From positions 1,723,001 to 1,787,000 of the forward strand of contig NZ_CP145607.1 of assembly GCF_036884275.1 (NCBI RefSeq): a DNA stretch of 64,000 bases, read 5' to 3'. The DNA is from Sphingomonas kaistensis. Its GTDB lineage: Bacteria; Pseudomonadota; Alphaproteobacteria; Sphingomonadales; Sphingomonadaceae. Shown here piece after piece: positions 43,410 through 53,322 of the stretch. The notes beneath the pieces are model-generated. The model saw only the letters and a program-made list of their open reading frames with translations. It was not told where the DNA came from and made no database searches. The first letter of the stretch is position 1; each line of letters opens with the position of its first letter. The translations under genes were made by a program, and so were the position numbers.

Positions 43410-45943
43410 CGTCGGAAACGGGGTTTGATCCCAAGCTTTACGATCGTTTTCCGACCAGGGAGCCGCGGCCTGAGGGCGAGTTCGAGCGGCTGAAGGAGAT
43501 CTGGAAGTCGCCGACCGGCTGGGCTCGGCTGACCGACGTCAACAATAACTATGTCGGCCTGTGGTATGTCGGGGCGGCGTTCCTGTTCTTCTTGCTGGCG
43601 GGCGTGCTGGCGCTGGTGATGCGCCTGCAACTGTCGCTGCCCTTGCTCGGCGTGCTTCCGCAGCAAACCTACAACCAGTTCTTCACCATGCACGGCACGG
43701 TGATGATGTTCCTGTTCGCGGTGCCGATCATGGAAGCGATCGGAGTCATGCTGCTGCCGCAGATGTTGGCCGCGCGCGACCTGCCGTTTCCGCGGCTGTC
43801 GGCCTATGCCTTCTGGGCGTACTTCATCGGCGGGCTGTGCTTCTTCATGTCGCTGTTCGCGGGTCTCGCGCCCGACGGCGGCTGGTTCATGTATCCGCCG
43901 CTGACCAGCACCACTTATTCACCCGGCATCAACGCCGATTTCTGGCTGCTCGGGATCGGGTTCATTGAGATCAGCGCGATCGCCGGCGCGATCGAAATCC
44001 TGGTCGGCATCCTTAAGACGCGGGCACCCGGCATGACGCTGGCCCGCATGCCGCTGTTCGCCTGGGCGATGCTGGTGTTCGCGGGCATGATCCTGATCGC
44101 CTTTCCTTCGGTGATCCTGGCGACCTTGCTGCTCGAGCTGGAGCGCGCTTTGAACTGGCCGTTCTTCGACGCGACGCGCGGCGGCGACCCGATGCTGTGG
44201 CAGCACATGTTCTGGTTCTTCGGTCACCCCGAAGTCTACATCATCTTCCTGCCCGCCGCGGGCCTAGTCTCGATGATGGTCGCCGCGCTGGCGAAGACCG
44301 AGCTGGTGGGATATCAGCTGATCGTCCTGGCCTTGGTCGGCACCGGTTTCATCAGCTTCGGCGTTTGGGCCCACCACATGTTCGCGACCGGCATGCCGGC
44401 GCTGTCCACGAGCTTCTTTTCGGCCGCGAGCATGGCGGTCAGCATCCCTGCCGGCATCCAGGTGTTCAGCTGGATCGCGACGCTGGCGACCGGGCGGCCG
44501 AGCCTCAATACGCCGACCCTGTTTGTCATCGGCGGGCTGGTGACCTTCGTGATGGGCGGTCTGACCGGCGTGATGGTCGCGATGGTGCCGTTCGACTGGC
44601 AGGCGCACGACACTTATTTCATCGTCGCCCACCTCCATTACGTGCTGATCGGCGGCGCCGTCATGCCGGTGTTCGCCGCTTTCTATTTCTGGTCTGGAAT
44701 GACCAGCCGCAAGCGCCTGTCCGAGCGGCTCGGCAAATGGGTGTTCTGGCTGTTTTTCGCCGGCATGCACCTGACGTTCCTGCCGATGCACCTGACCGGC
44801 ATGATGGGCATGCCGCGGCGGGTGTATACCTATCTACCGGGCATGGATTGGGAGTGGACCAATCTGTTGTCGACGGTCGGGGCGTTCGTGCTGGGCCTGT
44901 CGGTGGTACTGTTCCTGTTCGACCTCGCCCGCAATTTCCGATTCACGACCGACGACGATGCCGGCAACGTCTACGGCGGAGGCACGCTGGAGTGGCTGCC
45001 GACGGGGCTCTATTCGACCCGCAGCATTCCGGTGGTGAAGAGCCGCCAACCGCTATGGGACGATCCCGACCTCGCCAAGAACGTCGAGGAAGGGCGCTAT
45101 TTCCTCCCCAACAGCGCGACGGGCCTGCGTGAAACCTTGGTCACCAGCCCGGTGCGCGCCGAGCCGCAATATCTGACGGTGATGATGGGGCCTTCGGTGT
45201 GGCCGTTCCTCGCTGCCGTATTCACCGCCGGCTTCTTCCTGCTGCTGACGGTGCAGGCCTATTTCCTGTCGATCGTCTGCCTGCCGCTGGCGATCTTTTC
45301 GGTGCTGCGCTGGCTGTGGGACACCGACCGGCCGCCGCCGATGCCCAAGGCCGATGTCGGCGCGGGTATCATGCTGCCGACCTATGTTACCGGTCGCAGC
45401 GCGCACGGCTGGTGGGCGATCGTGTGCCTGCTGGTCGTCTGCTTCATGATCTTCCTGATGGCAGTGTTCGGCTATCTCTTCCTGTACGGCATCCATCCGA
45501 GCTTCTGGACGATGCCGACGGAGCGCTGGTGGGCATGGCCGATCGCGGGCCTGTACGGATTCGGCGCCGCGCTGGTGCTGCTCGGCTGGCGTCTGCTGGC
45601 GCGCGAGCGATCGACGGTGTGGAGCCCGACGGCGGCGTTGCTGTTCGGTTGTATCGCGGTGACCGCCGCATTGGCGATCGACTGGTTCAGCTGGCGCGCG
45701 CAGGGGATCGATCCCGAACTCACCAGCCAGGGCGCGATGTCGCACGCCATGCTGGCGTTGCAAGCGCAATTGGTGGCGGTGGTGGTGCTGATGGCGGTCT
45801 ATCTTGCCGCGCGGACGGCGCGGGGGCTGGTCACGCGGCCAAGCAACACGACCTTCGACGTCGTCGCGTTGTTCACGCTCTACACCGCGGCGCAAGGGGC
45901 GGCGACGGCCTTGCTGATCCGCTTGTTCCCGGTGGCCGCCTGA
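43406..45943 (+). CDS. ctaD: cytochrome c oxidase subunit I/III fusion
   Basis: The protein has 845 residues. The subunit I part (to about 570) keeps the heme ligands (FTMHGTVMM, HLHYVL), CuB ligands (GHPEVY with the cross-linked Tyr, WAHHMF) and the Glu-less/Ser-Tyr proton path typical of type A2-like oxidases. The remaining part (about 590-845) is a membrane domain of five to seven helices, as in subunit III fusions. The start is GTG 43406. The terminal oxidase couples O2 reduction to proton pumping. Confidence 0.95.
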   Translation: MTSETGFDPKLYDRFPTREPRPEGEFERLKEIWKSPTGWARLTDVNNNYVGLWYVGAAFLFFLLAGVLALVMRLQLSLPLLGVLPQQTYNQFFTMHGTVMMFLFAVPIMEAIGVMLLPQMLAARDLPFPRLSAYAFWAYFIGGLCFFMSLFAGLAPDGGWFMYPPLTSTTYSPGINADFWLLGIGFIEISAIAGAIEILVGILKTRAPGMTLARMPLFAWAMLVFAGMILIAFPSVILATLLLELERALNWPFFDATRGGDPMLWQHMFWFFGHPEVYIIFLPAAGLVSMMVAALAKTELVGYQLIVLALVGTGFISFGVWAHHMFATGMPALSTSFFSAASMAVSIPAGIQVFSWIATLATGRPSLNTPTLFVIGGLVTFVMGGLTGVMVAMVPFDWQAHDTYFIVAHLHYVLIGGAVMPVFAAFYFWSGMTSRKRLSERLGKWVFWLFFAGMHLTFLPMHLTGMMGMPRRVYTYLPGMDWEWTNLLSTVGAFVLGLSVVLFLFDLARNFRFTTDDDAGNVYGGGTLEWLPTGLYSTRSIPVVKSRQPLWDDPDLAKNVEEGRYFLPNSATGLRETLVTSPVRAEPQYLTVMMGPSVWPFLAAVFTAGFFLLLTVQAYFLSIVCLPLAIFSVLRWLWDTDRPPPMPKADVGAGIMLPTYVTGRSAHGWWAIVCLLVVCFMIFLMAVFGYLFLYGIHPSFWTMPTERWWAWPIAGLYGFGAALVLLGWRLLARERSTVWSPTAALLFGCIAVTAALAIDWFSWRAQGIDPELTSQGAMSHAMLALQAQLVAVVVLMAVYLAARTARGLVTRPSNTTFDVVALFTLYTAAQGAATALLIRLFPVAA

Positions 45944-46236
45944 TGCGGCAATGGCTGTTCGCGCTGGGCGGGCTGCTGGTCTGGACCGCGCATTTCTTTG
46001 CCGTCTACATCGCCGCCAGCCTGTTCCCGGGCGAGCCGCTGGCAAGCTGGCTCACGCTTGGCCTTACCCTTGTCGCGCTGGTCGTCGTGGGCTGGCTCGG
46101 GCTCGGGGCATGGCGCGTCTGGGAGGCGCGCGGGGAAGACGAGCTTCGGCCCTGGCTTGGCGGCATCGCCCTGATGGGCGCCGCCTTGTCGGCGATCGCC
46201 ATCCTTTACGCAGGGCTGACGGCCGTCTTCTTCTGA
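45943..46236 (+). CDS. small membrane protein of the caa3 cluster
   Basis: The 97-residue protein has three hydrophobic helices (about 3-28, 35-58, 72-96). The start overlaps the stop of the oxidase subunit by one base (TGATG), so it is coupled to it. Position and form suggest a subunit IV-like or assembly component; no family-specific motif is visible. Confidence 0.8.
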   Translation: MRQWLFALGGLLVWTAHFFAVYIAASLFPGEPLASWLTLGLTLVALVVVGWLGLGAWRVWEARGEDELRPWLGGIALMGAALSAIAILYAGLTAVFF

Positions 46237-46240
46237 AGTC

Positions 46241-46268
46241 GGCGGGGCGGCGCATCGGCCACCCCGCC
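46241..46268. terminator. GC hairpin between convergent genes
   Basis: GGCGGGG (46241-46247) pairs with CCCCGCC (46262-46268) in the 40-bp gap between convergent genes. There is no T-run, so it would be a weak or structure-only terminator. Confidence 0.4.
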
Positions 46269-46276
46269 GTTCAGGA

Positions 46277-49200
46277 TCAGGCGACCAGCCAGAAGTCGCC
46301 GCCGCTCAGCGCGTGACGCGCGGCAAGGCTGTCGATCCCTTCAAAGGCAAGCGCTTGCTGTGCATCCGAGGCTTCGCTGTAGAGGCCGGTTTGCACGCCC
46401 GACAGCGACGACAGGCCGAGCAGGGTGACGGAGCCGCCCGCGGTCAGGTTCACGCGAAGGTCGACTGTTCCGTCGCCATTCCAGTCACGGGCGTCGCTCG
46501 AGCGTATGGCGGTGGCGTCGAACAACAGCTTGTCGTTGGCGATGTCGAAATCGAGGATCACGTCGTTGCCGCCGCGCGCGCTCAGCACGAAGCTGTCGCG
46601 GCCCGCGCCGCCTTCCAGCCTGTCGTCGCCTTGGCCACCGATCAGCAGGTCGTTGCCGCGCCCGCCGAACAGCTGGTCGTTGCCGCGCCCGCCGTCGAGG
46701 CGGTCGTGCCCGTCGAGCCCGAACAGCCGATCGTCGCCATTGTCACCGAACAGAAGGTCTTCGCCGCCGGTGCCCAACAGATTGTCGACCCCATTGCCGC
46801 CGTGCAGCGTGATGCCGTCGGCGATGCCGGTCACCGACACGGTGACGGTGGCGGTGCTGGTCAGCCCACCCTTGTCGGTCACGGTGTAGGTGAAGCTGTC
46901 GGTCGCGACGGCGCCGGGGGCGAGGGCATCGAACGCATCGTTGTCGGCGACGTAGCGAAGGGTCTTGGTCGCGGAATCGAACAGCAGGCTGCCGAGCGTT
47001 CCGGCCGTGCCGACCGCGCTGATCGAGAGGCTGTCGCCGGCATCGACATCGCTGTCGTTGCCGAGCAGCAGCGACCAGAGGTTGTCGCTGGTGGCGTCCT
47101 CGTTCACCGCAATGCCGTCGGCCGTGGCGACCGGCGCTTCGTTGACGTCGGTCACGGCGATCGTGACATCATTGCTGCTGGTCAATCCGGCGCTGTCGGT
47201 CACCTGCACCTTGAGCACGAAGCTCGACGCCGTCTCGAAGTCGAGCGCGACGGTCGTGCGAACCACGCCATTGGAATCGACGGAGAAGCGGCCGCCGGCG
47301 TCGTCGAGCAACGTGTAGCTGAGCTTATCGCCCGGCGTGTCGGTCGCCGACAGGGTGCCGACCACCGTTCCGGCGGGCAGGTTTTCGGCCACGGTGCCGC
47401 CCGTAATCACGACGTTCGTCGGGGTGATGCCGAGGCGCAGCAGCGCGACCTGCGGATCGTGATCGGTCGGGCGCACGCCGGTGAATTCGGCGTTGATATG
47501 GACGGCGTCATATTTGGCGGCGGTCAGCAGGCCGCCGGTCACCAGCATGTTGTCGATCAGCTGCGAGTTGCCGTCGAAGATATAGGAATAACGCTCTTCC
47601 TCCGGCAGCAGCTTCGACAGGTTGGTGAACACGCCGCCATCGGTCAGCTGGGTCTGCGCTTTCTCGAAATAGAAGCCATTCCAGTCGCCCAGCAGCACGA
47701 ACTGCTTCGAGGCATCCTTCGACAGGATGTCGAACACATAGTCGCCGACCGCTGCGGCCTGCGCGGTGCGCGAGGCGTCGCCGCCGTCGCGCGGCGGCTG
47801 CGCGTCGCCCCACAGGGGATCGGACCCGAGCCGCGAGGTGAAGTGGACGTTGACGGTGGTGAACTGCTGATCGTTGAAGGACCAGGTCGCGACAAGCGGT
47901 TTGCGCGAGCCGCTGAACGCAGGGTCCTCGATCAGGCCGAGGCTGCCTTCGACCAGGGTGACTCGGTCCGCAAGATAGAGATAGCCGTTGCGGATGTTGC
48001 CGTTGGGCTCGCCGCCGGTCGTGTTGGCGGCGGTCGGCGCGATCTCGACATAGGTGTAGACGAGCCCGCTGATCCTGGCGATCGCGTCGATCAGGCCCTG
48101 GACGTTGCTGACTCCCGACAGGATCGAACCGTTGCCCGCGCCGTCGGCATCCTGCACTTCCTGCAGCGCGACGATGTCGGGCGCCTTGAGGCTGTTGACG
48201 ATGTCGTTGGCGAGGATGTCGTACTTGTTGTCCGACGGGTCCATGTTCTCGACATTGTACGTCGCGACGCTGACATAATTGGCATCGCCCTTGAGCGTCG
48301 TCCCGTTGTCGCCGAGCGTCCGGTCGGTGGTGATCACCGCCCGCTCGGTGGCCAGCAGTTCGTAGCGGTCGAAGCTGTAGTTGAGGACGCCGGTGACCGA
48401 GCCAAGCCGGTCGCCGATCGACAGCGTCGGCTGACCGACGAGGCGATCGTCGAGCTGGATCTTCTCGGGGTTGTAGTCGCCCTCGCTGATGGTGATTCCG
48501 CCGCGTTCGTTGACACCGGTCGCGCCGATGCCGCCCGATGCGACGAGGTCGGTTTCGCCAAATTCGTTGCTGTTGGACACGGCGATCGGCGTGTCGATGG
48601 TGACCCGCATGCCTTCAAGGCTCTCCCAGAAGTCGATGCCGTCGACCTCAGGATTGAAAACGGAAAGACCGTCGCTGTCGATGCTTTCGGTCGGGGGCAG
48701 GAGGCCGCCCGTGCCGATCAGTACGGCGGCGGGAAGGGTGTTGCCGCTCGACTGGACGGTCACGGCCGATGCGGTGACCTGAGTGACCGAGAGGCCGGTG
48801 TCGCTCGGCTTGTATTCGGCGACGATACCGGTCGTCTGCACGGCGTCGCCAACGAGCACGGTGGGCGCACCGGCGGTCTTGATGAAGATGCCGTCCGACG
48901 TGCGCGCATTGCCGTCGCCGGTCGCGTCCTGAAGATAGAAGCCGTTGGCGTCGACCGCGGTGACGATGCCGCCGGTGATGACCGGCTGCCCGACATAGGC
49001 CGACTGATGGCCTTCGCCCTGAATCTCCATGATGGTGCGGGCGACGGGGTCGTCGTTGAGGATCACCCCAAGGCCGCTGCCGTCGACCACCGTCGCGTTG
49101 CCGCTGACGTCGCCGAGGCGGATAAGGAAGCCTTCGTTGTTCTCACCGAGGGTATCGCCGGCGACCTGGATGGTGATCGTCTTGGTGAATTCGTTGGGGC

Positions 49201-50878
49201 CGAAGGTGATGACCCCGCCGGTCGGGGTGTTCGCCGCCAGATCGTCGGCGCTGGCCGAGGTGCCGAGGTCGAGCGTCCAGGCGACGCTCGCTTGCGTCGC
49301 GAACCCGCCCGAGCGGCTGACGGTGAAGGTCATGGCGGTGGTGCCGCTATTGCCTTCGACCACCGCGGCATCGCTGATACGGATCTGACCCTGGTCGGTG
49401 CCCGACAGGAAGCTCTGGCCGGTATTGGCTCCGCCGCTGGTGCCGGCGATGTTGAAGCCCCAGGTGAAGTCGGCGTAGCTCGATCCCGTGCCTTGCAGCG
49501 ACAGGCTGGTCCCGACCGGCCCTTGAGTCTGGAATACGCCGATGTCGGTCGAAGTCATGCCCGCCGCGGGGCCATTGGTGGCCGTCAGCGTGCCTTCGTA
49601 GCTGAGGAACTGGACCACCCGGCCGTACGGATCGACCAGCGCGATGCCATCGCTCACGCCGTTCTGGAGGCCGTTGGCGGCGGTGGTGATCGAGCTGAAG
49701 CCGAAGCCGTTGGCGGTGTCGGTCAGCACGCCCGACAGCGGGAGCGTTCCGTAGCTGCCGCCGCCGTTGCCGTTGTAGAGCACCAGCGACCAGCCGGTGA
49801 GGTCGGTGCCGGCTAGACCGGCGACCTCGACGAACTCACCCGTGTCGTCGCCGGCGGGATCGTAGTTGATCTCGTTGATGAAGACGTTGGCAACCGGCGG
49901 GAAGTCGTTGTTGCGGATGGTGCCGATGCCAAGGCCATCGCTGATGGTCGCGCCGCCGACCGGGCTGGTGAGCAGCACCGAAAAGGTCTCGTTGGGTTCG
50001 ATCGCGAGGTCGCCGGTGACGGGGATACGGATGGTCGCGCTGGTCTGGCCGTCGGCGAAGGTCACCGTTCCGCTGAGCGGCGTGCCGAGGTCGTCGGCCG
50101 TGGCGGTGCCGTTCAGCGATACGGTCCAGGTCGCCGACACGGCGCCGTCGCTCCCGCCGCTGCGGGTGACGGTGAACAGCATGTCGGTGGCGCCGGCGTC
50201 GCCTTCGGTAAGTGTGGCGTCCGAGATCGACAACATCCCGCGCGCAACGGCGGAAAGCGCCGAGCTGGTGACATTGATATCGTCGATGCCGACCCACTCG
50301 TCGTTGCCCGCCGCATTGGTGGTGATGATGCGGATCTGGAGTTGCGACTGATTGCTCGCTTCGGCGGGAAGGGCCACCGTCACGGGCGTGACCGCGGTGG
50401 CGAGGCTCGGCCCGGTGGTGACGTCGTTATAGGACCCGGTGGGGAGGGTGATCCAGGGACCGCTGTCGCCGATCCGGTACTGGACCGCGATCGGCTGGAC
50501 CGCATTGTCGGCGCTTCCGTCAATGTCGCGGGCATTGAAGGTCAGGACGACGTTATCGCGGCCGGTCGAATCCATATACAGCGCGATGTAGGGCGCGCCT
50601 GCGGTGCCGGACCCTTGCAGCGCGATGGTCGGATTGACGATCTGAAATTCCGCGACGCCGCCGCTTGTCAGGGTGTTGGGATTCGTCTGATTGGCGATGA
50701 CGTCGACATCGATGCTGTCGCCGGTAACCGAGCCGGGGTTCGTGCCGCTAAGACCGTTGCCGAGATAGCCGACGATGCTGGGAACGTTCGTCCAGACATC
50801 GTTGGCAGTGATCAGCCTGGTGTCGCTCCAATCCTGGAAAAAATTACCACCCTGCAGGCTGAAATACGTCTTGGCCAT
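46277..50878 (-). CDS. ExeM/NucH-type extracellular nuclease with Calx-beta and RTX repeats
   Basis: This gene encodes 1533 residues without a Sec signal. Domains in order: N-terminal galactose-binding-like region; Calx-beta domain (about 215-325); lamin-tail domain with FINEINYDPAGDDTGEFVEV (about 333-480); a second Calx-beta (about 500-610); an ExeM OB-like segment (about 615-860); an endonuclease/exonuclease/phosphatase domain (about 865-1190) with TYNVENMD, VALQEVQDAD, GDWNGF and TDHDPQVAL; cadherin-like and VCBS-like repeats (about 1190-1355); then about eight RTX nonapeptides (GGRGNDQLF-type, about 1358-1430) and a hydrophobic C-terminus typical of type I secretion. It would degrade extracellular DNA in a calcium-dependent way. 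Confidence 0.93.
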   Translation of the reverse strand: MAKTYFSLQGGNFFQDWSDTRLITANDVWTNVPSIVGYLGNGLSGTNPGSVTGDSIDVDVIANQTNPNTLTSGGVAEFQIVNPTIALQGSGTAGAPYIALYMDSTGRDNVVLTFNARDIDGSADNAVQPIAVQYRIGDSGPWITLPTGSYNDVTTGPSLATAVTPVTVALPAEASNQSQLQIRIITTNAAGNDEWVGIDDINVTSSALSAVARGMLSISDATLTEGDAGATDMLFTVTRSGGSDGAVSATWTVSLNGTATADDLGTPLSGTVTFADGQTSATIRIPVTGDLAIEPNETFSVLLTSPVGGATISDGLGIGTIRNNDFPPVANVFINEINYDPAGDDTGEFVEVAGLAGTDLTGWSLVLYNGNGGGSYGTLPLSGVLTDTANGFGFSSITTAANGLQNGVSDGIALVDPYGRVVQFLSYEGTLTATNGPAAGMTSTDIGVFQTQGPVGTSLSLQGTGSSYADFTWGFNIAGTSGGANTGQSFLSGTDQGQIRISDAAVVEGNSGTTAMTFTVSRSGGFATQASVAWTLDLGTSASADDLAANTPTGGVITFGPNEFTKTITIQVAGDTLGENNEGFLIRLGDVSGNATVVDGSGLGVILNDDPVARTIMEIQGEGHQSAYVGQPVITGGIVTAVDANGFYLQDATGDGNARTSDGIFIKTAGAPTVLVGDAVQTTGIVAEYKPSDTGLSVTQVTASAVTVQSSGNTLPAAVLIGTGGLLPPTESIDSDGLSVFNPEVDGIDFWESLEGMRVTIDTPIAVSNSNEFGETDLVASGGIGATGVNERGGITISEGDYNPEKIQLDDRLVGQPTLSIGDRLGSVTGVLNYSFDRYELLATERAVITTDRTLGDNGTTLKGDANYVSVATYNVENMDPSDNKYDILANDIVNSLKAPDIVALQEVQDADGAGNGSILSGVSNVQGLIDAIARISGLVYTYVEIAPTAANTTGGEPNGNIRNGYLYLADRVTLVEGSLGLIEDPAFSGSRKPLVATWSFNDQQFTTVNVHFTSRLGSDPLWGDAQPPRDGGDASRTAQAAAVGDYVFDILSKDASKQFVLLGDWNGFYFEKAQTQLTDGGVFTNLSKLLPEEERYSYIFDGNSQLIDNMLVTGGLLTAAKYDAVHINAEFTGVRPTDHDPQVALLRLGITPTNVVITGGTVAENLPAGTVVGTLSATDTPGDKLSYTLLDDAGGRFSVDSNGVVRTTVALDFETASSFVLKVQVTDSAGLTSSNDVTIAVTDVNEAPVATADGIAVNEDATSDNLWSLLLGNDSDVDAGDSLSISAVGTAGTLGSLLFDSATKTLRYVADNDAFDALAPGAVATDSFTYTVTDKGGLTSTATVTVSVTGIADGITLHGGNGVDNLLGTGGEDLLFGDNGDDRLFGLDGHDRLDGGRGNDQLFGGRGNDLLIGGQGDDRLEGGAGRDSFVLSARGGNDVILDFDIANDKLLFDATAIRSSDARDWNGDGTVDLRVNLTAGGSVTLLGLSSLSGVQTGLYSEASDAQQALAFEGIDSLAARHALSGGDFWLVA

Positions 50879-51213
50879 CTGTTGAAAACCCCTCCCAACG
50901 CAACCGAATCTTGCGGCCGCTTAAACCATGATGATCGGCCTCTGCCAGTGGCCTTGCACTGTTACAAGCTGCTGACAGCGAAGCGGAAAATTTGTTCCAT
51001 CATGGGACGCGAGGCGCCGCTGATCGCGCCGCTCAAGACGACGCTCTGACCTGTTGCGCTTATCCTGACGTCGGCTAGACTGCGCATGCTCGGCTCATTC
51101 TTGCTGCGTTCCTCCCTTTCATTCCGTTCTCCTCTTGTTCCTTGAGAACGAACCGTGTACAGGATGTCCGTAACGGGGGCATTTGCCTTTATCGTGGACG
51201 AAGGGAAAAGCGC
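50879..51213. other. intergenic region upstream of recA and the nuclease gene
   Basis: The 335 bp hold the divergent promoters of the RTX nuclease (minus) and recA (plus). The only clear element is the LexA box at 51126. The RTX gene has GGGAGGGG shortly before its ATG. I see no coding sequence. Confidence 0.6.
51126..51140 (+). promoter_or_regulatory. LexA (SOS) box of recA
   Basis: GTTCTCCTCTTGTTC fits the alphaproteobacterial LexA consensus GTTC-N7-GTTC exactly and lies 73 bp before the recA start. It implies SOS induction of recA by LexA cleavage. Confidence 0.85.
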
Positions 51214-52287
<1,074 letters not shown>

Positions 52288-52347
52288 GGCAAGACCGCCG
52301 CCTCTGCTGGGGAGCGGATGGCTGGCAGCTTTACCGAAGGATTGGAA

Positions 52348-52390
52348 GGGCCGGCACGTTCCTGGGGAGCGTGCTGGCCCTTTTTGTTTG
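52348..52390 (+). terminator. rho-independent terminator of recA
   Basis: GGGCCGGCACG (52348-52358) and CGTGCTGGCCC (52370-52380) form a stem with one mismatch-free G-T-tolerant pairing, followed directly by TTTTTGTTTG. A classic intrinsic terminator 61 bp after the recA stop. Confidence 0.93.
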
Positions 52391-52518
52391 CCCAGCGCAA
52401 TCGGCACCTCCGTCGGTGGTATGGTCGGCAATGGTTCAGGCACGGCGGGCCATCACCCTGGAACCTGCCGCCGAAACTTCCCGTTTCGAATGTGGAATCG
52501 AATCACGAAGGAATGCCC

Positions 52519-53298
52519 ATGCGTCCGTTCTCATCCGTCGCTCTCGCTGCCTGCCTCGTCGCCGCGCCGGTTGCCGCGCAGGTCGCGCCGCAGACGAGTA
52601 TCGCGGAAATGGCGACGACACCGCTGGTGAAGTTGCAGATCGCCGAGAACCTCCGCACCCCGCCCGACGAGGCCAGCATCCAGGTCGGCACCCAGAGCCG
52701 CGCGCCGACCGCGGTGGCAGCGAGTGCGGCGAACAAGGAAAAGACCGAGCGTTTGCTCGCCACCATCCGCAAGGCCGGTCTTCGCGAGCGCGATATCCAG
52801 ACGCAGGGCATCCAGCTTCAGCCCGAATATGATTATGTGCAGGACCCCGGGGCACGCAGCGGGCGGCAGGTGTTCCGCGGCTATCTCGCCAGCAACACCA
52901 TCCAGCTCAAGACCCGCGATATCCCGCGGCTGACCGCGCTGCTCGATACGCTCACCGCGGCGGGGGCCGACAGCGTCTATGGACCGAATTTCTCGATCAG
53001 CGATCCGATTCTGCTGCGCCGTGAAGCGCGGGTACGCGGACTTGCCCGCGGCATGGCCGAAGCGCTCGAATATGCCCGCAACAGCGGCTTCACGCGGGTC
53101 ACCCTGCTGTCGGTCGAGGAGGGCACCAGCTACCGCGGCACCGATGTCGTGGTGACGGGAAGCCGGGTCAATTACGCGGCGCCGCCCGCGCCGCCGCCGC
53201 CCCCGGGCGTCGAGCGCAGCCAGGCCGATGCGTTGGTCGCCCCGGGACAGCTCGAGACCGGTGTGGTGCTGAACCTCATCTACCGGATGGAGCGTTAA
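52519..53298 (+). CDS. SIMPL-domain periplasmic protein
   Basis: The 259-residue protein has a Sec signal ending PVAAQ, then the SIMPL domain (DUF541) with RTPPDEASIQVGTQSRAPTA, GLRERDIQTQGIQLQPEYDY, GYLASNTIQLKTRD and ADSVYGPNFSISDP. Family members are periplasmic or envelope proteins of uncertain role (oxidative stress or porin-associated). The second of two ATGs, at 52519, is chosen because GAAGGA at 52507 is correctly spaced for it. The C-terminus has a Pro-rich run. Confidence 0.9.
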   Translation: MRPFSSVALAACLVAAPVAAQVAPQTSIAEMATTPLVKLQIAENLRTPPDEASIQVGTQSRAPTAVAASAANKEKTERLLATIRKAGLRERDIQTQGIQLQPEYDYVQDPGARSGRQVFRGYLASNTIQLKTRDIPRLTALLDTLTAAGADSVYGPNFSISDPILLRREARVRGLARGMAEALEYARNSGFTRVTLLSVEEGTSYRGTDVVVTGSRVNYAAPPAPPPPPGVERSQADALVAPGQLETGVVLNLIYRMER

Positions 53299-53322
53299 GC
53301 CTCACTCTAACGAGGAGTGAGC

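Noticed and set aside
46600..46800. Regular ~27-bp periodicity suggesting a DNA repeat
   Set aside because: It reflects the nine-residue RTX repeats of the nuclease.
46313..49816. 1167-codon plus-strand frame antisense to the RTX nuclease
   Set aside because: The minus-strand frame has recognisable nuclease, Calx-beta and RTX domains; the plus frame is Gly/Arg/Val-rich shadow sequence produced by GC-rich codon bias.
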